From: Odobenus rosmarus divergens
Taxonomy: Eukaryota > Chordata > Mammalia > Carnivora > Odobenidae
NCBI RefSeq assembly: GCF_000321225.1
Contig: NW_004450397.1
Coordinates: 3,224,484-3,288,483 of the forward strand
DNA length: 64,000 bases
Reading direction: 5' to 3'
This document shows, one piece after another, positions 12,901 through 24,900 of the stretch. A program made the translations under genes and the position numbers. Position 1 is the first letter of the stretch, and each line of letters opens with the position of its first letter. Below the pieces are notes generated by a model, which saw only the letters and a program-made list of their open reading frames with translations, ran no database searches and was not told the DNA's origin.

Positions 12901-15900
12901 TCCCATTTTTGACATGATTAGTGAACAAAAGTTTTGTGATCTGGACTTACCGAGTTCATCTATCTGTTTCAATAGTTCAACAGCATCGAGTCCCACAGAG
13001 AATTTCACAAAAACTTGCACAAAGGGGTTCCTTAGAGTATTCTAACAAATAATAATAGGGAATCAGTTTCAATACAAGAAGAAAACACGTCTAATCATTG
13101 TCTCTCTAATAATACCTGCAGTGAAATGAAGTAATCACCACTCCGCATTATCAATGCATCACCTAGTAGTGCTCACATATAGATCCTTGAGAAAGAAAGA
13201 GGAGGTATATGGCTGCTAATCACTAGAAAGGCTGGGTTTTTCTTATCTATAGACACAAATTGGTCAGCATGCTAAAGTAACCAGATCTGACTCTAATTAT
13301 CAACAGTAAGAAATTATATTCAACATAACAGTCCGTTTACCCATGGCTATCACATCATTTGTTTTTTGATATATGCTGTGCACAATTATAGTGGTTGAAC
13401 TTCATAGGTGAATTTTGTTCAACTGAAACAAACTAAAACAACTTTTAAAAAAGGGTGCCTGGGTGGCTCAGTCGTTAAGCGTCTGCCTTCGGCTCAGGTC
13501 ATGATCCCAGGTTCCTGCGATTTGAGCCCCGCATCAGGCTCCCTGCTTGCGGGGAAGCCTGCTCTCCCTCTCCCACTCCCCCCGTGCTTGTATCCCCTCT
13601 CTCTCTGTCAAATGAATAAATAAAATCTTTAAAAAAAAATTGTGATGTCTACATGGAATTTCATATCACAGTTGTTTGGTACCCTACTTCTACTACTTCC
13701 TAGCTAGCTATGGGCTCTCAGCAAGCACTCGGTTTTTTCCAGCTTCGTGTTACTTTTCTGTAAAGCAGGGATGAATGACTCATCTTATCTGAACAGTCAA
13801 ATGTAAATTGCTATAATATCATTTTACATTGTAAAAAGCACAATTATGTGAACACAGAAAAATGAACTGATGATAAAACTTTAAATTACTCTATATCCAT
13901 GGAAAGACTGAAAATTTTTTAAAAAGCATAAATGCTTTGACATATAAAGACTGTTACAGCTATCTTCCAAATTGGGAGACATAGCTTCTACCACTGTAGA
14001 AGTACAACTAGTTAACACTGAGATGTTACTGTGTACTGGGCACTAATACAGTTTACCTTAATTTTCTCGCACAGTTTTCCATAACACCCTGAGATCCCCT
14101 AAGGGCACAAAATTAGTAAGGGCCAAGGAGAAAGTTGAAGGCAGAGAATTCAACTTGATTAAAAAAATGTTTATCTAATGTGTTAATTCATGGGCTAGTT
14201 TTTATGTGAGCCAGGCTTAAGTTGGTTTTCCCTTTAGAAGACAAGTCAGTACCTCTTATTATTCTGTCCGTCCTACCAAGATCTTCAGTTTTGTTATCAT
14301 GGAGATACATGATTAAGAATAATATGTATTAACAGAGCAAATATACAGTAGAATTAATTCGCTAAGTCCATAGGTGCTGAGGGGTCTAAGAGTAGTTGGC
14401 AGCATGTAGACCAATGGCTATGACACAGCTCATACCACGCTACCCAAGTCCTTTAAAGTCTCACTATTTACCAGGAAGTAATTTGTGTGTCAGGGAAAAA
14501 CTGAATCAGAGCATTAGTAATAAACAAAGCACTGTGTCAGGTGCAATTCAGAGATGATCCACCGAGCAGTATGGCCATTCTCCCACCACTACTTTTGCAA
14601 TCAGTCCTAGCATACGTAATACTATTTTTACATGCTTCCACACATACGATCCTCACAAATCTGTGCAGTGGCTATCAAGATACTCATTTTAGAGATTCAT
14701 AAACTGTAGATCGAGTGTCTTACACCTTTTCCTAGGGGTTCACTTTGGCAAAGCCAGGTGTGATGCTAAAAGCTTTAAATTTCAAATTCTGTGTACATTT
14801 GTAGAAATAAGTTTGTCCTCAATAACTGAGAATAAGGATTTATTTTGGTCTAGAACAGAATAAAGTTGCTTCCATTAGATGATGGCCCCTTTATGGACAT
14901 GGTCCCAGAGTTTTTCCACAGCAAATTACTGCACTTTGGAACTATTAGGCATAGGTCATGTCCTTTGTTCATTCATTGCTTTAGCCAACAAAACTTTCCT
15001 TAATGAAATCATATGTGTAGGTTTTTTTTTTTTCTGTTCCACAGAAAAAAAGTTTTAGGAAAAAAGAAGCAATCTTCCATTTAGGAAAATATATATGTCA
15101 ATAAAGTAGTACTCAAATGGTCTTTGTTACATAAGATTCATCCAAAAAAAAAAAAGAGGCCACTTAAAATGAACATACTTAAAATTAGAACCAAATTTAA
15201 TAGTAAATTGTGGGGAAGATGTTTGATGAAAGTTTACTTTTTTGTATTAATTAAATTATTAAATATCTGTTTCAGATATGTATTTTATTATTTATATTAT
15301 AATATAAACTTTACAAATTATTTGCAATAAAAGCCAGACTGTAATTGTAACTATGTGCTAATTGTTAGTCAAAACAAAGACTGAGCAAAGCATCTTTTGG
15401 GTGTAATTTTTCTGACAAAGTTGTGTGCTACAAATCCTTTATTCTATGTCCAGCTTCTTGAGCATGATTATAAGAAGGCCTTTTTGGGGAGGGGGGCAAA
15501 TATATTTTAGCTCTCCATCAATCTTCCTTTGTCCTCTCTCAATACTTTGATACGCAAGCCATTCTCTCTTGAAGTTCCTGTGTCGCCTTCCTTCCTGCCA
15601 GTTTTCTCTTCTCTAGCTGGTAACTGGTCTGACTCTGCTGTTCCATCCTTAGTCGTCAACAGCTCTGTTTGTCACTGGACCATTTCCCCACATTATTTTC
15701 ATCATCTTCAGAAAACCCCGCATCTTTTGCAAGAATTGCCAATTACACCTTTTAACCAGTGTGCACTGTATTTGAGTTGCATTGTCAACTAGAGTGTCAT
15801 ATGTTTCAACCAAAGAACTCCCCAGATTTAATGTTCTTTTCCAGAATTTTACTATTATAGGAACTCTAGTTCTGTTAAAATAGCAAAAAATAATTTAAAG

Positions 15901-18900
15901 TGGAGGAACAAATAAAATACGCATATTTTAAGTTATTTTTACCGCATTTTATTTTTGGAAAACAAGATTGACGTCACTATTTATGCCTCAAGTTCAACCT
16001 GTAAGATAGCTTATCTCTGAATTACAGAGAAAGGATGCACCACGGGAGATGAGGATGATTCTGAATGTGAGTGACAGATCTGTTATCCTGTCTCAGACTT
16101 TCTCTGTGGAGGACAGGCAATTTAAAATGTTGAATATGGAATCTGAGTTACTATCTGCCCATTCCCACAGTGAAGTGATTAAAATCTCAAAGAATTATAA
16201 TGCCTATGAAAGAGAACGAGCCGTCTCCTACCTGGAGCATGGGAATCGTCTGGTTTAACAGGTGGAAAGAATTCATGAAAAGTGGCGAGCTATCCATCCA
16301 CTCTTGAGATTTCTCCCTTAGTTCTGCCAGCTGCCTCAGAGTTACATTAGACTAAAAGACAAAGAAACAAAAATAGATCTCGGCCATTATTATTTTCCCT
16401 ATATTTCAAAAAGGGGATCTTAAGGTTGTTTTGTTACATAGCTTTAAGAAACAGTTCTAAAAGTGGAGTTAGTAAAAAAATAATGTCAGAAATTTCCCAC
16501 ATAGTCAGAAGTTTTTAAATGGCAGCTTTTAATAGGGTCAAGATCACTTTTAAAAATTCTGGAAAGGGTAGGGTTTGCTTCGCTGTCCACAGTGAATTTA
16601 CGGTCAAAAGCAAGACACACCTTCTGGAGTTCCCGGAAGTTATTCACTTTTCCCAATGATACATTTAACTTTACTACTACAGAAACACCGTAGTTCAAGG
16701 ATATGGGAAGCATGCTTTCATAAACTGCTGGTGGAAATGGATGTGTTACAGCCTTAAATAAAATACATTATTCCTCGATGCCTCAATCCTGAACAATCAT
16801 CTCATTGAAATAAAAATACCACTGTATAAATAGTATGCATGAGAGTATTTGTTGTCACATTATTTAGTTTAGCAAAAAAATAAAAAGGAAACACTGGAAA
16901 CAAAATGAAAGCCCAACAGTTGAGGATTGGCTGAGTAAATTCTATGTTATGAAAAAGTTTGCAATTTTCAAAAAGAATGAGTTAAACTATACCAATTGAG
17001 TTGGAAGAATTTCCACAAGGTATTGTTGTGTGAGTAAAACAATATGTAGAAAAGCATTATAATGGGCGCCTGGGTGGCTCAGTTGGTTAAGCAACTGCCT
17101 TTGGCTCAGGTCATGATCCTGGAGTCCCGGAATCGAGTCCCGCATCGGGCTCCCTGCTCAGCGGGGAGTCTGCTTCTCCCTCTGACCCTCACCCCTCTCA
17201 TGCTCTCTCTATCTCATTCTCTCTCTCTCAAATAACTAAATAAAATCTTAAAAAAACCCAAAAAAACAAAAAAAGAAAAGCATTATAATGTAATACAATG
17301 TAACCTCATTTTAATAATGCAATGACAAAAATATATGAATGTATGTATAGCATAATAACCTATAAAGAATTAGAGAAATGTGTATAAATTACAGAAAAAA
17401 CACATCCTTGAATGCTAAAAATCATTAGTTACACAAATGAAAAAGTAAGATTAAGGGGAGAGAAAAAGGGAACCAAAAAAAAGGAAAGACAAAAAATGAC
17501 TGCTCTTAGGAAATAAGCAGGTAATGACTTCATTTATGCAAAAATTATACAGAAGTGTAGCCAATAAAGCAAATAAGATATTAAAATGCAAACAATAGAA
17601 ACAAAGAACATTCTAGAAACCAGTGATGAACTCATATCTATTTTTATATAGACCGAAAATAATGTTATATTCACCAAAACTGTGGTGTAATGACCAATTA
17701 ATGGTAAAACAGTGATTTTTTTTTTTTACTTTCACACTGTCATTTTAAAAGTAGCAAGTTAATAATTCAAATCATTAAAGCTAACTTTAAAAGTTGGAGA
17801 GAAATGTAATTATGATTAAATTAGGTAGATGTTAAGTATAGTTACTATGAATAATGTCTTTCTCAACCTCTATCTCTTACATAAACATAACATGTTGAAT
17901 TGTACAATCTAATATGAAGCCAATAATTTATAATTTAGAGATTTTTTTAAAAGATTTTATTTATTTATTTGACAGAGAGAGAGAGAGACAGCGAGAGAGG
18001 GAACACAGCAGGGGGAGTGGGAGAGGGAGAAGCGGGCTTCTCGCGGAGTAGGGAGCCTGAAGCAGGGCTCAATCCCAGGACCCTGGGATCACTACCTGAG
18101 CCAAAGGCAGATGCTTAACAACTGAGTCACCCAGGTGCCCCAGGATTGTTTTTGTTCAAACTAGTTATATAATGCCCCAATATTATTTTTTCTAGTGCCA
18201 TTATTTTTACACACTTTGAAAATTAGACACCAGTTATAGAAAAATTTGCTTTTGGAGATAAGCTGAAAAATCTGAGGTCTTGTTTCAACTAACCTCATTC
18301 TCAAGTGTCAACATGGTTCATGTCTCTTCAAAGGGCTACCAACCAATTTACATTGTTTACACATTTACAGGGCAGAGTTTGAGAATTAAGAGTTTCAGAA
18401 AGCCAAGGGTAATAGTAGGTAAGATATAAAGAAAGCTGAGTCAGCTATAGTAAATTTGGAAGTTGATTACTTTAAAAATCATCTTAGTACTCTAGATAGA
18501 AACTTTGAGTTATAATGGTCAAACCTTTTCCATTATTGCCTTTGTGACAGGGGTATATGGTGCATACAAAATTTTTCCCAATAACATAGGTTTCAAGAAA
18601 GCCCAAATCACAGGTCCAGCAGGCATATTAATGATGTCTTTATAAAGAGAGAAGCAAAATGGTGCTGGAAGGAAAAAGTGAATAAAACCATTTAGTATGT
18701 ATATCTAAAATTTATTTCCTTATGGTAAACTGACACAGATTATTATCACACCCAAAGATACATGCCTTATACTTCCCTTATTACTAACAGTTGTGAGGCC
18801 TTTGCTATCAAAGTAAGAAAAAAAAAAAAGAAATCTTGCCATTTGCAACGATGTGGATGGAACTAGAGGGTATTATGCTGAGCGAAATAAGTCAATCAGA

Positions 18901-21900
18901 GAAAGACATGTATCATATGACCTCACTGATATGAGGAATTCTTAATCTCAGGAAACAAAAATGAGGGTTGCTGGAGTGGTGGGGGTGGGAGGGAAGGGGT
19001 GGCTGGATGATAGACATTGGCGAGGGTATGTGCTATGGTGAGCGCTGTGGATTGTGTAAGACTGTTGAATCACAGACCTGTACCTCTGAAACAAATAATA
19101 CATTATATGTTAAAAAAAAAGAAGAAGATAGCAGGAAGGGAAAAATGAAGAGGGGAATCGGAGGGGGAGACGAACCAGGAGAGACTATGGATTCTGAGAA
19201 ACAAACTGAGGGTTCTAGAGGGGAGGGGGGTGGGGGGATGGGTTAGCCTGGTGATGGGTATCAAAGAGGGCACGTATTGAATGGAGCACTGGGTGTTATA
19301 TGCAAACAATGAATCATGGAACACTACATCAAAAACTAATGATGTAATGTATGGTGATTAACATAACATAACAAAATTTAACAAAAAAGGAAAAAAGTAA
19401 GAAAGTGTAGTAACAAATCTCTTTTTTTGAGGTGTGAAAGTTTAACTCAATAAATAAGCCTATGATAAGGGATGGCATTTTGCCAAGAGGAGTTAGAAAG
19501 GTTGAAAATCACATTTCAGAATATCTTCCAACAGATCCACCTCACCAGTGCTTAATTTAAAAACATATACAAAAATCTGCTACTAGGATAGTAGTACCAG
19601 ATACATAAGAGTTGGCCCATGAATGTTGAATGAGTAAAAAGATGAATAAATGAGTCAATCCAATTGCTATAATAAACATCCATATACTATGTGGAAGAGC
19701 CCAGCTGATGGAATTTTGCATATCAAGCATTGTGGGGTTGATGTGCCACTACATGTTTATATTTCTGCTGCATTCAGAACTTTTCTATGTGTGATACAAC
19801 TTTCTAATTCTCAAAAAAGTTAAGAAAAACATTGACCTAAGTAGATTTAAAGCATGTTTTTGTATTATTTACTAGCAAGGACGGTGATGTTGTGACTGAC
19901 AAATTCTCAATGTTGTGGTTAAGAGGCTAGACTTTGCAGCAGACCGCTGAGTTCAGATTGCAGCTATGATACTTTAAGGTTGGGTGACCGTGGCCAGTTA
20001 GTCTGTTTGTGCCTCATTTCCTCTTAGTAAGATGGAGATGCACACCTTCTAGGCTTGTTGTAAAGCGTGAATCAGTTAATATGCAAACATGTTTGATGTG
20101 TGGTAAGTGCTGCAGTAGTGTTGGGGAAAACTAATACTTCATTGATTATAAAAGGCTAAGCTACAGTAGACAATGTTGTCAGGAGATGATGTTACTATGC
20201 CGATTTTGAAGTATACTCACTGGTATGTGTGGGAATTCCATATTTGGAAGCAATCTGTTCTTTGCTTAATTTATAAGTCAAAAAATCCTTGGTGTGGTTG
20301 CCTTTTTGCCTTTGAGAAGAGGGCAGCAAGGCAGTTAAATATTCAGTGGTGATTCCTTGGGAACACAATGCTTGGGAGATGGTGCTAAATGATCCTTGGG
20401 GTGTGTTCATCCGGTTGCTTCTGTACATTGCCTATGAGATAAAAATCCACCATTTATTAACATTAGAAAGCTATAAATGCTGCTGAGAACAATACAGAAG
20501 AAAACCTGGTAATGCTCAGAGTATCCTTATAGCTTCCATAATTCCTTTAAAACATGTATCCCAAATGTAAATGCAGAATGCTGAACTTCACTGACTTAAG
20601 TGGCAAAAACTTTTGCCAGAGTAGAAGAGTTTTCCTGCAGGTGCTTTTTCCCAATGTACTATCTTTGTAGTTGAATGTATTAGAACTAATATCAAATAAA
20701 AGTTATTGTGACAAGAGGAATTTCCCAATAAGCACATTACTGGGTGACTTTCCGACCTGTGTTAATGGAACACTTCTGGGCAGATGCATTTGTCTCAGGG
20801 ATGTCATTTTATCTAGCAGCGGATGTGTGCCGGAAGCCATCTGATTGAGAATCTCTTTTAGCCTCATGAAGAGTTCTATCATCTTTTCTACTGGCTTTTG
20901 ATCTTCTCTAGGGAAAAACACCTATCAGGAACAGAATAAAAATAAATGATGTATGTGGAGACATTGGAACCCACACACACTGTTGGTAAGAATCTTAAAA
21001 GGTATAGTCACTTTGAAAAAAAATGTGGAAGTTAATTAAATACTTAAACATAAGTTTACCATGCAACCTAGCAATTATATTCCTAAGTATTTATCCAAGC
21101 GAAATGAAAACATATGTCTACACCAAGATTTGTATGCGAAGGTCCATAGTGGCATCATTCACAATAACCAAAAGAGAAGAAATGATCCAAATGAATGGAC
21201 AAAGGAAATGTACATCCTTTAACTAGAATACTGTTTGGCAATAAAAAGATATGAAATACTGACACATCTTGCAATATGCATGAAATTCAAAAACATTATA
21301 CTGAGTAAAAAATAGCCAAACACAAAGACCACGTATTGTATGATTGAGTGTATATAAAATGTCTAAAAAAGGAAACTCTCTAGAGACAGAAAATAGATCA
21401 GGGGTCGCATGGGCTAGAGGTCAGAATCAGAAGTAGCTGCATATAGACATGAGGTTTTTTTCCTGGATTGATGGAAATGTTCAAAAATTAGATTGTGGTA
21501 ATAGTTGCACAATTCCATACATTTACTAAAAGAATCATTGAATTGGATACTTCGAATAAGTGGATTTTATGGTACATAGATTATACTCCAATAAAGTTGC
21601 CAAAAATAAATGATTTTAAAAGTCAGAAGGGCAAATGTCAATTACATAACTCTTCATGGATATACTATTGCTCAAAAATCATATAATATGATCCTTAAAA
21701 TCAGAAAAGCTCTGTCAAAAAGCTCATGTAATTCTAGTTTAATCATAATCCCACAATGCTTTTCTGCAGCATGAAGATACACTGGAAATATTTTAAAATT
21801 TTAAAGTAATTTCATCCTCTCATTCATTTAATCACCAAACGTTAACTGAGTGCCTGCTATGTCCCCAGCATGGTGAGGAGATGGGTACACGGTGGTATAC

Positions 21901-24900
21901 CCAGTGATACCATCCCTCCACTCAAGGAGCCTTGGTCTAATAGAAGGAACAGATTTCAAACAAATCAGTAAAAAAAGACTGGGGAATATGAGGAGGTTAG
22001 AGAGTTTAGCTAAGATTCAAGAAAGATTTTTCCCACATGGCACCCCAATGGAGAGCAAAACAGAGGAAGAATAAGCAGAGGAAGGTTACAGGCAGGGCGG
22101 GAAAGATGTGTGAGGTCCATGAGGAGGGAAAGTTCTTTACATGTCCAGTAAAGTCAAAGACCACCATTATGAGCACAAGATGCAGTTGGAGAGACACTGT
22201 GAAGACACAGCGAACTCACTAACACAGCTCCTAATCTCAGTTATATTTTTTCTAAATTATAATCAACATTACAATTTTTCTTCCAATTCTGCCAAAATTC
22301 TGGGCATTCCTACATTCTGGGCATTCCTACACTGATGTGAAATAAATTGACTAGTGATGAGAAATTTTTCATTATTTTTTTTTGCAATACCTAAAAGAAG
22401 TAGGAATGGTCTTCCGCTTGTCAAATGCACATAATTAATTACTAGACTTAACAAAAAAATATTTGGTTTGATATCTGCTCTGCAGAGGCAATATAAAATA
22501 AGGATTAACATTTTAGATGAATAAAATTAATAATTTCACTTCATATGCATTTTAGTTCATAGTTTATGTAAAATAACCATGTGTCTAGTTAATGGATATT
22601 TTCTGAGTGCCTCTTTGGGCCTGGCACTGTTCTTGGCATTTGAAATACTGAGTGGTTCCATGTAGCAGTCATGGGCCCAAGGAGTCACCAAGTAGGAAAG
22701 AGAATTTTAGAGTGGTTTTGCAGATCATGGGGTCCCTGTAGGGACTGGGGAGCCACCGGAAGGTATTGAGCACAGGGATGGCATAATGTGACTTAAAATT
22801 TTAAAAGGATCACTCTGGCTGCTTAGGGATGGTGGGGCAGGGTGGTGGTGGGGAGGTTGCATGTGTGGAGGCAGGGAGGCCAATTGAGAGGCCATTGCAG
22901 AAATATAGGTGTGAGAAAATGATGACCCAGAATAGGATTATTGATAACTAGTCTTGAAACATTTTCACTCCCTTTGCTATAACAACAAAAGTCAGCCATG
23001 TTGCTTCTGGTTTTTCTTACTTTAAAGGGAAAAACATTTTTTCAGTGTTTGCAGTAACATGTAAATATTTTTGATCTAGTATAGATATAGGTGAAATAGA
23101 TGTTTAATTCTTCTATGTTTATATTTTTCTTTCAGTTTTGTATTACACAAGTACTTATGAAGCATGTACTTATTGTAAGATGAAGTCATTGCTGACTTTT
23201 CTAAACTCTGATAGTGACCCATTTGTTTTGTTGTACTGCATAAGTAATAGTAGCCTCTTTCTAAATTGATGGAAAAAATACACACACAAATTAAGACCAA
23301 AAAAGCCCCTACTAAAAAAAAACAAAAAACAACAAACTTTGCTCTAATCTTTATTATCCTACCAAATTAATGCTTGTTCACTGTAAAAATATATATATAT
23401 ATATACACACACACAACATCTGTATTTCATACTTTAGTATAATATATATTAAATTTAATACATGGCCTTGGATACACAAACTGAGAGTTAATAAGGCAAT
23501 AATATTAATTTCCTCATCTATAAAATGTGCAAATTTGCAGTATATGATCACTAAGGTCCTATTTAGCTCTAAAATAAAGCTATAATTCCAAAAGCTAGGT
23601 AAATGGATCTCATTCATTACAGTATCAGGGAGCATACTCATGTAATCAAATGTATTTGTACTAAACTGTGAATATAAAATATTTCAGCAATAGCAACTTG
23701 CCTTGTATGTGAAGTTGTAAATGTCCAAGTAGTGCAGAAGGGTGAGTCCAATGAGGTAAGACTGCCGGGATCTTTCTGGAAGAGGCAGGCTGCAGAATTC
23801 CTTCATCGCATCCTCCATTTTGGAATAGGTCATATTAGCATCACAAGAATGCAACCAGAACACACGAGAAATAATCTGCAAGTTGGGGAAGAAAAATATT
23901 CAGTTGTGAATCCTCTGAGAACTCTCTCTCAAAAGAAAGGTTTTTCTTTATTCTTAGACTTCATTTAAAAATATGATAAATTATACTCCAAGTCAAATAT
24001 ATATATATATATATTTTTTCATTTAAAGCACTAATCACAGGGCGCCTGGGTGGCTCAGTAGGTTAAGTGTTCAACTCTTGGCTTCAGCTCAGGTCACAAT
24101 CTTAGGTTCATGAGATCAAGCTCTATGTTGGGCTCTGTGCTCAGCGCGGAGTCTGAGATTCTCTCACTCTCTCTGGCCCTCCTCCCTGCTCATGTGTTCT
24201 CTCTCTCTCTCTCAAATAAGTAAATAAATCTTTAAAACAAAAATAAATCACTAATCACAATAAATAAATAATCACAATAAAACTACAGAGAGCCAGAGTT
24301 TACTGGAAAGCTTAAAAAACAAGATGGAGAAAAAGAGACAAAGAAGTGTCGTGATGATTCTGAGGTTTCCTGTTTGAACAACTGAGTGAGTGATCTACCA
24401 AGAAAGAATTGATCAGGAGTTAAGTTTGGGAAAAATATTCGTTTAAGACTCATTTTTCCTTTAAAATTTTATTTAGGGTATTTAAATTGCATTTTGTTTT
24501 TAAAATAATTTGAAGTTATAATCTTACCTAAGAACCTCTGGGTATCTCTATCAAGAGATAAAGGGCAAAGAACAAAAAGCCCAGAATTACATAATAATGT
24601 GAATCAACCATCCTGGACAGTGATGCTGTGTGAAAAGTGAGGTGTGTATATGAGAAGTAAGAAGACTCTATTGCTGTTGAGTTGAAATCAAGAGAAAAGT
24701 TTAGGAAATTCAAGATTGTTGAAACTCTTCTCTCTTTCCTTTTGAAAGTAGTTAAGAATGTACACTCCTCATTTATGTTTTTATTTACTAAAATGAACCT
24801 GCTCTTCAGAAGCCAAACACTTGATTACTGAAATTAGATCTTAGGATAAAATGAGTAAAAGGTGAGATCAAAGGGAAAAGATCAATGACTATTCCCTAGA

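Larger units (their letters stand above)
13042..16231 (-). other. ABCA12 intron, 3.2 kb, phase 0
   Basis: It holds one Can-SINE (13453-13639) and a MIR-like piece (13680-13800). L2/MIR-like text near 14040-14170 and 14620-14720 is too diverged to call. Nothing else recognised. Confidence 0.85.
16352..18524 (-). other. ABCA12 intron, 2.2 kb, phase 0
   Basis: Two Can-SINEs in opposite orientations (17065-17274 and 17943-18141). Otherwise AT-rich sequence with nothing recognised. Confidence 0.9.
18665..20220 (-). other. ABCA12 intron, 1.6 kb, phase 1
   Basis: It holds a 5'-truncated L1 3' end (18821-19393) and a MIR-like copy (19905-20110). Nothing else recognised. Confidence 0.9.
20922..23701 (-). 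other. ABCA12 GC-AG intron, 2.8 kb, phase 0
   Basis: The donor is GC (minus strand, 23701-23700) and the acceptor is AG. It contains an old L1 3' end, L2-like relics, a 17-bp tandem duplication and an AT/CA repeat. Confidence 0.9.

Noticed and set aside
13453..13530. Possible tRNA gene in SINE heads
   Set aside because: The tRNA-Lys likeness belongs to Can-SINEs with A-tails and target-site duplications; none forms an intact cloverleaf gene.
23690..23702. GT donor four bases beyond the GC site as the true donor
   Set aside because: It would add GCAA to the exon and shift the frame, and its context (CAA|gttgct) is poor compared with AAG|GCAAGT.
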